Source of the DNA: URNF01 sp045634325
Lineage (GTDB): Bacteria; Bacillota; Clostridia; Oscillospirales; Acutalibacteraceae
DNA: 64,000 nucleotides
NCBI GenBank assembly: GCA_045634325.1
Contig: JAZRAA010000031.1
Location: 1 to 64,000, forward strand
Direction: 5' to 3'
Shown here: piece after piece, positions 58,070 through 64,000 of the stretch
How the letters are laid out: every line of letters starts with the position of its first letter
How positions within the stretch are numbered: the first letter of the stretch is position 1
Program-made: the position numbers and the translations under genes
The notes under the pieces: model-generated
Databases searched by the model: none
Told to the model about the DNA's origin: nothing
Seen by the model: the letters and a program-made list of their open reading frames with translations, nothing else

Positions 58070-58939
58070 ATGGCATTTCGTACCGATTTAACCTTGGAAA
58101 TCGCCGAAAATATAAAAAACCTATCCGCACAAGACTGTTTTGTGCGGGAATATACCAAAAACAATATACGCATCACGGCGCATACCTTGCACACCATGCA
58201 CGCCGAACAGGTATATGGCAAACCGCGCGGCAACTATATCACACTGGAACTGCCGCCTCTTTCAGACGACGAAAAACTGCTCACCGAGGGGGCTACCGTG
58301 CTGGCAGAACAGTTGCGACAGCTATTGCCGTCAAGCGGCACGGTGTTGGTGGTGGGACTGGGCAACCGTGCCATCACACCCGATGCGCTGGGCCCCCGCA
58401 CCGCTGATTTCACCCTCGCCACCCGCCACATCCAAGGGGAATTCGCACGCAGTGTGGGATTGTCCGACCTGCGCCCCACCGCCGTCATTGCACCGGGGGT
58501 GTTGGGGCAAACCGGTGCGGAAAGCAGTGAAATTGTGAGCGGTCTTTGCGACCGTCTCTCCCCCGCCGCCGTCGTTTGCATCGATGCGCTAACCGCATGC
58601 AGTATCGAACGGTTGGGATGCACCGTGCAGTTGACCGACACGGGTATTGCGCCCGGCGCAGGGGTGGGCAACCGCCGTGCGCCGCTCAACCGCGACACCC
58701 TCGGCATTCCTGTTATCGCCATCGGTGTGCCCACCGTGGTGGATGCGGCAGTGATTGCGGGGGAATGTACCAAGGGCGAGGACATCCATCTCTCCCCCGC
58801 CGCACGCAACCTCATTGTCACGCCAAAAGAAATCGATTTGGTCATCCACCGTGCCGCCAAACTCATTGCGGCGGGATTGCATTTGTGCCTGCATCCCGAC
58901 TATGCACCGTTTGAACTCATCTCTTTGGCCAACGGCTAG
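58070..58939 (+). CDS. gpr: Germination protease GPR
   Basis: The aspartate-type endopeptidase (family A25) that degrades small acid-soluble spore proteins when spores germinate. 289 residues with the processing region FRTDLTLEIAEN at the start, then VLVVGLGNRAITPDALGPRTAD, VIAPGVLGQTGAESSEIV and CIDALTACSIERLG, all conserved GPR blocks. AAAGGTGG lies before the ATG at 58070; the open frame upstream (to 57986) lies in the intergenic promoter zone. Expression in the forespore (sigma F/G) is expected from the family; I could not fix the promoter boxes. It marks the host as a spore former or a descendant of one. Confidence 0.95.
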   Translation: MAFRTDLTLEIAENIKNLSAQDCFVREYTKNNIRITAHTLHTMHAEQVYGKPRGNYITLELPPLSDDEKLLTEGATVLAEQLRQLLPSSGTVLVVGLGNRAITPDALGPRTADFTLATRHIQGEFARSVGLSDLRPTAVIAPGVLGQTGAESSEIVSGLCDRLSPAAVVCIDALTACSIERLGCTVQLTDTGIAPGAGVGNRRAPLNRDTLGIPVIAIGVPTVVDAAVIAGECTKGEDIHLSPAARNLIVTPKEIDLVIHRAAKLIAAGLHLCLHPDYAPFELISLANG

Positions 58940-58999
58940 TGTGCTTTATATATAGTATATACCATATTTAGTATGGCACCGAAAAATGTGAAAAAACGC

Positions 59000-59028
59000 T
59001 TGACTTTACTTGCTTTTTCTGTTAAACT
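59000..59028 (+). promoter_or_regulatory. Promoter of the rplU operon
   Basis: TTGACT, 17 bp, TAAACT. Confidence 0.78.
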
Positions 59029-59033
59029 GTGGG

Positions 59034-59112
59034 ATGCCGCATGCTATGGGGTTTTAAAAGTGATGCAAATCCGCCCTATGCAGCGAGTCTAAAGAAAAGG
59101 CAGGTACAGCCA
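59034..59112 (+). promoter_or_regulatory. L21-type ribosomal leader
   Basis: The 5' untranslated region before rplU can fold (GCATGCTATGGGG with CCGCCCTATGC). Such leaders upstream of rplU are known as L21 leaders in Firmicutes, where ribosomal protein L21 feeds back on its own operon. I matched position and a stem only, not the full consensus. Confidence 0.5.
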
Positions 59113-59463
59113 ATGTACGCTATTATCGAAACCGGCGGCAAGCAGTATAAAGTGGCGAACGGCGACGTGCTGTTCATCGAAAAGCTGGATGCCGCAGAGG
59201 AAGCCTCTGTCGAGTTCAAGCAGGTTATTGCCCTGCACAACGGCAAGACCCTCAAGATTGGTACTCCCTACGTCAAAGACGCTGTCGTGACCGCAAAGGT
59301 GCTCAAAAACGGCAAAGGTAAGAAACTCACCGTTTTCACCTACAAACCGAAAAAAGGCAGCAGTCGTAAATTGGGTCATCGTCAGCCCTACACCAAGGTG
59401 CAAATCGAAGCGATGGAAATCGTCAAACCGGTGAAGGCAGCTGCTGAACCCAAAGCCGAGTAA
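59113..59463 (+). CDS. rplU: 50S ribosomal protein L21
   Basis: A 116-residue ribosomal protein. It begins MYAIIETGGKQYKVANGDVLFIEKL and has the conserved TYKPKKGSSRKLGHRQPYTKVQI near the C-terminus, followed by a 15-residue Ala/Lys tail. The ATG at 59113 is chosen from family starts; the open frame reaching to 59029 lies in the leader. It heads rplU-prp-rpmA with short gaps. Confidence 0.97.
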   Translation: MYAIIETGGKQYKVANGDVLFIEKLDAAEEASVEFKQVIALHNGKTLKIGTPYVKDAVVTAKVLKNGKGKKLTVFTYKPKKGSSRKLGHRQPYTKVQIEAMEIVKPVKAAAEPKAE

Positions 59464-59472
59464 GGCAAAGCG

Positions 59473-59787
59473 ATGATACGGGCGCAGTTTTGGTGCTTTG
59501 GCGAGTCTATTACGGGGTTTTCCCTGAAAGGACACGCGGGCGCAGGAGATTTCGGAGAAGACATCGTTTGTGCGGCGGTTTCCAGTGCGGCGTATATGAC
59601 GGCCAATACGTTGACCGAAATATGCGGTGCAAATGCGAATATCACCGTTAATGATGGCGAAATGTCCCTCTCTCTCACCGAAACGGATGCTTTCATCCAA
59701 AAAGTTCTTGAAGGTTTTTTCCTGCACATGAACGGTTTGCAGGAACAGTATCCCAAACGGATACAGGTACTAAAAACGGAGGTGTAA
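59473..59787 (+). CDS. prp: Ribosomal-processing cysteine protease Prp
   Basis: Cleaves the N-terminal extension of L27 before ribosome assembly. 104 residues with the catalytic His in GFSLKGHAGAGD (about 22) and Cys in DIVCAAVSSAAY (about 34), the pair that defines the family. The position between rplU and rpmA is diagnostic, and the L27 encoded next has the matching extension. Gaps of 9 nt and 3 nt show one operon. Confidence 0.95.
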   Translation: MIRAQFWCFGESITGFSLKGHAGAGDFGEDIVCAAVSSAAYMTANTLTEICGANANITVNDGEMSLSLTETDAFIQKVLEGFFLHMNGLQEQYPKRIQVLKTEV

Positions 59788-59790
59788 GTC

Positions 59791-60075
59791 ATGTTAAAGA
59801 TTAACATTCAGTTGTTTGCTCATAAGAAAGGCGTCGGTTCTACTAAGAACGGCCGTGATTCCGAGTCCAAACGCCTTGGCGTCAAACGCGCCGACGGTCA
59901 GTTCGTTCTCGCGGGCAACATCTTGGTGCGTCAACGCGGCACCCACATCCACCCCGGCAACAATGTCGGCATCGGTTCGGATGATACGCTGTTTGCGACC
60001 ATCGACGGTCTGGTGCGTTTCGAGCGCATGGGCAAAGACCGCAAGCGTGTCAGCGTGTATGCTGTGGAGCAATAA
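59791..60075 (+). CDS. rpmA: 50S ribosomal protein L27 with Prp-cleaved extension
   Basis: A 94-residue protein that acts near the peptidyl-transferase centre. Its first nine residues (MLKINIQLF) are the short extension found in Firmicutes, removed by Prp just before AHKKGVGSTKNGRDSESKRLG. The later part has the conserved RQRGTHIHPGNNVGIGSDDTLFA. ACGGAGG lies before the ATG. Last gene before a strong terminator. Confidence 0.97.
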   Translation: MLKINIQLFAHKKGVGSTKNGRDSESKRLGVKRADGQFVLAGNILVRQRGTHIHPGNNVGIGSDDTLFATIDGLVRFERMGKDRKRVSVYAVEQ

Positions 60076-60094
60076 TCCACTGTTTGCGTGAATG

Positions 60095-60125
60095 AAAAGC
60101 ACCCGTATAACACGGGTGCTTTTTT
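60095..60125 (+). terminator. Terminator of the rplU-prp-rpmA operon
   Basis: A 12-bp perfect stem (AAAAGCACCCGT and complement) with a 5-nt loop and T-run. Confidence 0.93.
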
Positions 60126-60138
60126 CATGTGATTTTTA

Positions 60139-60167
60139 TTGCAAACTGCCTACATTTAGGGTATACT
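60139..60167 (+). promoter_or_regulatory. Promoter of obg-mrnC
   Basis: TTGCAA, 17 bp, TATACT, followed by a leader of about 20 nt. Confidence 0.75.
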
Positions 60168-60193
60168 TGTCTATATATAAGGAGAGGATACGT

Positions 60194-61465
60194 ATGTTTG
60201 TAGATAAAGCCACTATCCAAGTGCGTGCGGGGGACGGCGGTAACGGTGCCGTTGCGTTCCATCGTGAAAAATTCGTCGCATCCGGCGGTCCCGACGGCGG
60301 TGACGGCGGTCGCGGCGGTAATATCGTGTTCCAAGTGGATACGGGTCTCAACACCTTGTCCGATTTTCGCTATAAGCGCAAATACGTTGCTGCTAACGGA
60401 CAAAACGGCAACAAAAATCGTTGTTTTGGCAAAAAAGGCGAAGACTTAATCATTCCCGTGCCGGAAGGCACGCTCATCTATGACGACGAAACCGGCAGAT
60501 TGATGGCGGATATGTCGGTAGGCGAGCCGTTTATTGCCGCAAAAGGCGGCAGAGGCGGTTGGGGTAATGCCCATTTCGCCACCCCCACCCGTCAAGTGCC
60601 TCGTTTTGCCAAACCCGGTGTGCCGGGCGAGAACAAACGCTTGCGGTTGGAGTTGAAACTGCTGGCTGACGTGGGACTTATCGGATTCCCCAACGTCGGT
60701 AAATCGTCTTTAATCTCGGTGGTCAGCGAAGCAAAACCCCAAATCGCCAACTACCATTTCACCACCCTAACCCCCGTGCTCGGCGTGGTGCGTATCGAAG
60801 AACGCAATTCCTTCGTGATGGCGGATATTCCCGGTATCATCGAAGGCGCAGCACAAGGCGTGGGACTTGGGCACGACTTTTTACGACATATCGAGCGTTG
60901 TCGTTTGCTGGTACACGTGGTAGACGTTGCAGGCAGTGAGGGACGTGACCCCATTGCCGATTTCGACGCTATCAATGCGGAACTTGCGGCGTTCAGTCCC
61001 GAACTTGCCGAGCGTCCGATGCTGGTCGCGGGCAACAAGTGCGACCTTGCCACCGACGAACAGTTGGCGGCGTTTGAAGCAGAAATGCAAAAACGAGGAC
61101 TGCCCTATTTCCCGATGATGGCGGCGATTGCGCACGGCACCGATGAACTCATTAAAAAGTGTGCCTACACCTTACAACAGCTCCCGCCGGTGCGCCGCTT
61201 TGAAGCCGAGGCGGTCACCTTGCCGGAAGCGGAAAGCTTTGCCGACCGCTCGGTGCAGATACAGTGCGAGGACGGTGTGTTCTTCGTGGAAGCGCCGTGG
61301 CTGTTACAATTGATGCGTGGCATCAATTTCGGCGAGGACGATTCGTTGCAATACTTTGAACGTGTGTTGCGCAGTGCAGGTGTCATCACCGCCTTGGAAC
61401 AAGCGGGCGTACAAGAGGGCGACACCGTCAGCATCTATGATTTCGAATTTGAATTTGTGTATTAA
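60194..61465 (+). CDS. obg: GTPase Obg (CgtA)
   Basis: Ribosome-assembly and stress GTPase of 423 residues. The glycine-rich Obg fold fills residues 1-158 (MFVDKATIQVRAGDGGNGAV, GGDGGRGGN). The G domain has P-loop GFPNVGKSSL (about 163-172), G3 ADIPGIIEGAAQG and NKCD. The C-terminal OCT domain runs from about 355 to the end. AAGGAGAGG precedes the ATG at 60194; the open frame upstream crosses the terminator. The next gene, Mini-III, starts 9 nt later. Confidence 0.97.
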   Translation: MFVDKATIQVRAGDGGNGAVAFHREKFVASGGPDGGDGGRGGNIVFQVDTGLNTLSDFRYKRKYVAANGQNGNKNRCFGKKGEDLIIPVPEGTLIYDDETGRLMADMSVGEPFIAAKGGRGGWGNAHFATPTRQVPRFAKPGVPGENKRLRLELKLLADVGLIGFPNVGKSSLISVVSEAKPQIANYHFTTLTPVLGVVRIEERNSFVMADIPGIIEGAAQGVGLGHDFLRHIERCRLLVHVVDVAGSEGRDPIADFDAINAELAAFSPELAERPMLVAGNKCDLATDEQLAAFEAEMQKRGLPYFPMMAAIAHGTDELIKKCAYTLQQLPPVRRFEAEAVTLPEAESFADRSVQIQCEDGVFFVEAPWLLQLMRGINFGEDDSLQYFERVLRSAGVITALEQAGVQEGDTVSIYDFEFEFVY

Positions 61466-61474
61466 GGTGATACT

Positions 61475-61849
61475 ATGGCTCGGTTGTTTGAACAAAACGT
61501 GGACACGCACGAATTAAGTCCCCTGGCACTCGCTTTGGTGGGGGACGGCGTGTATGAACTGATGGTGCGGGAAATGCTGGTGTGCGAAGCCAATCGCAGT
61601 GCCGGTGAACTGCACAAAGCGGCGGTGAAACTGGTGCGAGCAGAAGCACAGTCTGCGGCGATGGATAAATTGGAACCGCACCTGACCGAAAAGGAAGCGG
61701 CGGTGTTTCGTCGTGGCAGAAATGCGCACACGCCCCGCAACGACCGTGATTATCACCGTGCGACAGGCTTTGAAGCGTTGTTTGGGTATTTATACTTAAA
61801 CGGCGAAATCGAGCGTGTCAAAGAGTTGTTCCAAATGTGTATGAAATAA
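61475..61849 (+). CDS. mrnC: Mini-ribonuclease III
   Basis: The small RNase III-like enzyme that matures 23S rRNA ends in Firmicutes, 124 residues with a catalytic domain but no double-stranded-RNA-binding domain. Family marks are LSPLALALVGDGVYELMVRE, with the metal-binding Asp, and the C-terminal FEALFGYLYLNGEIERVKELF, with the second acidic site. It follows obg in one operon; cysS is the more usual neighbour, but obg-mrnC proximity fits an RNA-maturation/ribosome cluster. Confidence 0.93.
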   Translation: MARLFEQNVDTHELSPLALALVGDGVYELMVREMLVCEANRSAGELHKAAVKLVRAEAQSAAMDKLEPHLTEKEAAVFRRGRNAHTPRNDRDYHRATGFEALFGYLYLNGEIERVKELFQMCMK

Positions 61850-61862
61850 ATAAAAACCACAC

Positions 61863-61895
61863 AAAAAGCGAGTATCCAAAGGATACTCGCTTTTT
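61863..61895. terminator. Bidirectional terminator between mrnC and XRE gene
   Basis: A 15-bp stem (AAAAAGCGAGTATCC and complement) with a 3-nt loop and A/T flanks. Confidence 0.9.
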
Positions 61896-61899
61896 GATT

Positions 61900-62142
61900 T
61901 TATTGTATCTCTTGTTCCAATGCGTCAAAAGCAGGTGTGTTAAAAAATTCACCCAGCGTAATATGCAATCCGTCACAAATCATCTTTATCGTCAACAATT
62001 TAGGGTTTTGACTTTTTCCGTATAAAATGCTTTTTATACTGGACGGTGACACCGCCGATATTGTTGCCAATTTATTGATGGTAATATCGTGTTCCCCACA
62101 CAATTCCAAAATGCGATTGCGCACTGCCGTAATGGTATTCAT
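61900..62142 (-). CDS. Minimal XRE-family HTH regulator (paralogue of the 15.1-kb one)
   Basis: An 80-residue Cro/CI-type regulator. The helix-turn-helix (NKLATISAVSPSSIKSIL) lies mid-protein, and the end LGEFFNTPAFDALEQEI is nearly the same as in the protein encoded at 15067-15309. The ATG at 62142 has GAGGAGG 6 nt upstream, and an ATG two codons before is too close. It is transcribed away from the SLOG-fold gene, with a 10-bp inverted repeat around that gene's -10 box, so it likely controls it. Confidence 0.82.
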   Translation of the reverse strand: MNTITAVRNRILELCGEHDITINKLATISAVSPSSIKSILYGKSQNPKLLTIKMICDGLHITLGEFFNTPAFDALEQEIQ

Positions 62143-62185
62143 AGTCATCCTCCTCGCCTTTTTCTTTTAGAATAGACGATTTTAG

Positions 62186-62214
62186 TGGACATTATAGGCG
62201 ATGCATGATACTAT
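62186..62214 (+). promoter_or_regulatory. Promoter of the SLOG-fold gene
   Basis: TGGACA, 17 bp, TACTAT, overlapped by the operator arms. Confidence 0.6.
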
Positions 62215-62233
62215 TAGGCTATACATCGCCTAT
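62194..62233. promoter_or_regulatory. Putative XRE operator, 10-bp inverted repeat
   Basis: ATAGGCGATG at 62194-62203 and CATCGCCTAT at 62224-62233 are perfect inverted arms with centres 30 bp apart, about three helical turns. The left arm lies in the spacer of the promoter and the right arm just downstream of the -10 box. Confidence 0.6.
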
Positions 62234-62246
62234 TAGGAGGTTCTGT

Positions 62247-62684
62247 ATGGCTAAAAAAGTGTGCGCTTTCTTCGGTCATAGAGATTGTCCATCTGATATT
62301 AAAGTTTCTCTACGTGCCGAAATTATCCGTCTAATCACCGAACAGCAAATAGAAAATTTTTTAGTAGGTTATCAAGGCAATTTCGATGCTCTCGCATTAC
62401 AAGTGTTAATAGAATTAAAAGAAGAATTTCAAAATATACAGTATACAGTGGTGTTAGCCTATCTTCCAAACATGCAAGGGGAACTTTTTGCCGAAGTGCC
62501 TACCGTTTTCCCGGAAATATTGGAAACGACACACCCAAAATATGCCATATCCGCTCGGAATACATGGATGATTTCTAGAGCCGATTGTGTTATTGCCTAT
62601 GTCCAACACACTTGGGGTGGTGCTTACCGGTTTGTGTCTTACGCGAAGCGGAAAGGCAAAATGGTTATCAATTTAGCAGAATAA
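62247..62684 (+). CDS. SLOG/YpsA-like (DUF1273-type) small protein
   Basis: A 145-residue protein with a Rossmann-like SLOG fold. CAFFGHRDCP at the start, the central LVGYQGNFDALA (nucleotide-binding glycines), and the C-terminal SRADCVIAYVQHTWGGAYRF resemble the YpsA/DprA-related family, thought to bind nucleotides or their derivatives. The ATG at 62247 is preceded by AGGAGG. It is divergent from the XRE gene and under the inverted-repeat operator. Its function is unknown; SLOG proteins have been tied to stress sensing and to defence systems, but neither is shown here. Confidence 0.75.
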   Translation: MAKKVCAFFGHRDCPSDIKVSLRAEIIRLITEQQIENFLVGYQGNFDALALQVLIELKEEFQNIQYTVVLAYLPNMQGELFAEVPTVFPEILETTHPKYAISARNTWMISRADCVIAYVQHTWGGAYRFVSYAKRKGKMVINLAE

Positions 62685-62688
62685 TATA

Positions 62689-62722
62689 AAAAGAAGGTCT
62701 GACTTTTGTCAGACCTTCTTTT
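62689..62722. terminator. Bidirectional terminator between SLOG gene and hydrogenase
   Basis: A 15-bp stem (AAAGAAGGTCTGAC and complement) with a TTTT loop and A/T flanks. Confidence 0.88.
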
Positions 62723-62735
62723 GTCTTTTTATTGC

Positions 62736-63998
62736 TTATTTAAAGCGGGGGCGAGCGACGTAGGAAGTATGCAGGATTTCGTGCGCCTTATGGCTGCCGA
62801 AGCTGCCGAAATACTCTTCGTACACCTTTTTCACCATCGGATTTTCGTGGGATTTGCGCACTGCCATGCCTTTATCCTGGTCATACAGCACTTTCGCACG
62901 TTTCTCACGATAGTCCTCAAAGTTACGCACAGACGCGGGAACAATCGGTTGACCGCCGCCGTTGATACAACCGCCGGGGCAGCACATGATTTCCACAAAG
63001 GTCCACGGCGCCGTGCCGTCTTTGATTTTGCTCATGATGTAGTTTGCCGCCGTCAAGCCGCTGGCAACAGCCACTTTGATTTCGGTGCCCGCAATGGTGT
63101 AGGTGGCTTCTTTCAAGCCGTCCATACCACGCACCGCTTCAAATTCAACGTTGCCGTTGTCTTTGCCGGTCAGCACGTCGTTGGCAGTACGCAAAGCCGC
63201 TTCCATAACACCACCGGTTGCACCAAAGATGACAGCAGCGCCGGTGTCTTCGCCCAACGGCATATCAAATTCTTCGTCCGGCAGAGCGGTGAAGCGCAAG
63301 CCCGCACGGTCAATCATGCGTGCAAGTTCTCTCGTCGTGATGGAGATGTCCACGTCAGGCACGCCCGCAGCGGCTTCGTCATCACGGCCGATTTCGAATT
63401 TCTTTGCGGTACAGGGCATCACCGAAACAGACACGATGTTTTTCGGGTCGATGCCGTGTTTTTCCGCATAATAGGTTTTGAGAATTGCACCAAACATCTG
63501 TTGGGGGGATTTGCAGGAAGAAATGTGTTTGAGTTGTTCGGGATAGTACATCTCCGCAAACTTCACCCAACCGGGCGAGCAGGAGGTAATCATCGGCAAC
63601 GCACCGCCGTTTTGCACACGGTCGAGCAATTCGGTGGCTTCTTCCACGATGGTCATATCGGCAGCGAAGTTGGTGTCGAACACCTTATCAAAGCCGAGTC
63701 GGCGCAGTGCCGCAACCATTTTACCTTCGGCGTTGGTGCCAATCGGCAGACCAAACGCTTCGCCAATCGCCGCACGCACGGCGGGAGCGGTTTGCACCAT
63801 CACCACTTTGTCGGGGTCGGACAATGCCGCCCACACTTCGTCGGTGTTGTCTTTTTCAGCCAAAGCACCGGTCGGGCAAACGTTGATACACTGACCGCAA
63901 GACACGCAAGGCACTTCTGCCAACGGTTTTTCGAATGCGCAAGCAATGTGGGTATCAATACCACGCTCGTTTGCGCCGATAACCGATACAAACTGTTG
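62736..63998 (-). CDS. [FeFe]-hydrogenase catalytic subunit (partial, 5' end off window)
   Basis: Iron-only hydrogenase that makes or oxidises H2 in fermenting anaerobes. The frame stays open to the right edge (minus-strand start outside), and 420 codons are visible. A 4Fe-4S motif CVSCGQCINVCPTG lies early. The H-cluster domain has TSCSPGW (L1), MPCTAKK (L2), and EIMCCPGGCINGGGQP (L3). L1 has Ser where many enzymes have the second Cys. The C-terminal 60 residues follow with HPHK-free GSHKAHEILHTSY. The plan fits HydA/HndD-type subunits of bifurcating or NADP-linked complexes, whose partner genes would lie to the right (in minus orientation, upstream). Confidence in the family is high; the missing N-terminus hides extra ferredoxin domains. 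Confidence 0.95.
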   Translation of the reverse strand, partial: QQFVSVIGANERGIDTHIACAFEKPLAEVPCVSCGQCINVCPTGALAEKDNTDEVWAALSDPDKVVMVQTAPAVRAAIGEAFGLPIGTNAEGKMVAALRRLGFDKVFDTNFAADMTIVEEATELLDRVQNGGALPMITSCSPGWVKFAEMYYPEQLKHISSCKSPQQMFGAILKTYYAEKHGIDPKNIVSVSVMPCTAKKFEIGRDDEAAAGVPDVDISITTRELARMIDRAGLRFTALPDEEFDMPLGEDTGAAVIFGATGGVMEAALRTANDVLTGKDNGNVEFEAVRGMDGLKEATYTIAGTEIKVAVASGLTAANYIMSKIKDGTAPWTFVEIMCCPGGCINGGGQPIVPASVRNFEDYREKRAKVLYDQDKGMAVRKSHENPMVKKVYEEYFGSFGSHKAHEILHTSYVARPRFK

Positions 63999-64000
63999 CT

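Overview
The window looks like a piece of chromosome from an anaerobic, spore-forming Clostridia-type Firmicute. I would guess an uncultured gut Oscillospiraceae/Ruminococcaceae relative, but the genus cannot be read from the sequence. The evidence is the spore protease gpr next to rpsT, the order ffs-dnaX-ybaB-recR, the order rplU-prp-rpmA-obg-mrnC with a Prp-type extended L27, a sortase-type surface protein, an [FeFe]-hydrogenase and sigma-A-like promoters. The flanks are of roughly balanced base composition. The middle (about 21.3-45.7 kb) is clearly AT-richer and holds one long surface-polysaccharide operon. No rRNA, CRISPR array, intact prophage or insertion sequence was seen.

Layout. 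0-12.2 kb: end of an unseen gene, a class A penicillin-binding protein (-), a small BofC_C-like membrane protein behind an unusual inverted-repeat leader, a SWIM/SNF2 helicase, an AI-2E-family permease overlapping a nucleotidyltransferase-fold gene (-), a lone phage-tail-like protein and an EF-G paralogue. 12.3-17.5 kb: a secreted metallo-beta-lactamase/LamG protein, a compact set of four tiny genes (two paralogous five-cysteine proteins, a ribbon-helix-helix protein and an XRE regulator) and a Glu-Pro-repeat sortase substrate. 17.6-21.2 kb: tRNA-Arg(CCU), cysK, an F420-ligase homologue and a GMP synthetase that lacks its amidotransferase half.

21.6-45.7 kb: one polysaccharide locus, all on the + strand with many 4-nt stop/start overlaps. 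It encodes the initiating sugar transferase, precursor enzymes (aldo/keto reductase, split transketolase, nucleotide-sugar dehydrogenase, 4-epimerase, 2-epimerase), six GT-B transferases, a GT2 and a GT14-like transferase, a deacetylase-like protein, an EpsG-type polymerase, a Wzx flippase, and decoration enzymes (acyltransferase, LicD, a cytidylyltransferase and a pyruvyltransferase fused to an Fe-S/FrhB module). It starts at a single strong promoter and is bracketed by two look-alike hairpin terminators.

45.7-64 kb: a cobalamin riboswitch ahead of a DUF4430 lipoprotein, an ECF S component and a LUD-domain protein; an XRE-PfkB fusion; a giant YfhO protein; an S1-domain protein; a minus-strand row ffs-dnaX-ybaB-recR-smpB followed by a sodium-pump decarboxylase beta subunit and a 46-residue gamma-like subunit; rpsT and gpr; the L21/L27/Obg/Mini-III operon; a second XRE regulator facing a SLOG-fold gene across a palindromic operator; and an [FeFe]-hydrogenase running off the right edge.

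The strongest candidates for something undescribed are the twin Cys-rich/RHH/XRE module at 14.5-15.6 kb with its relative at 62 kb, the inverted-repeat leader at 2.7 kb, the XRE-kinase fusion, the LUD protein under B12 control and the ketose-type chemistry at the head of the polysaccharide locus. All are read by eye without database searches.
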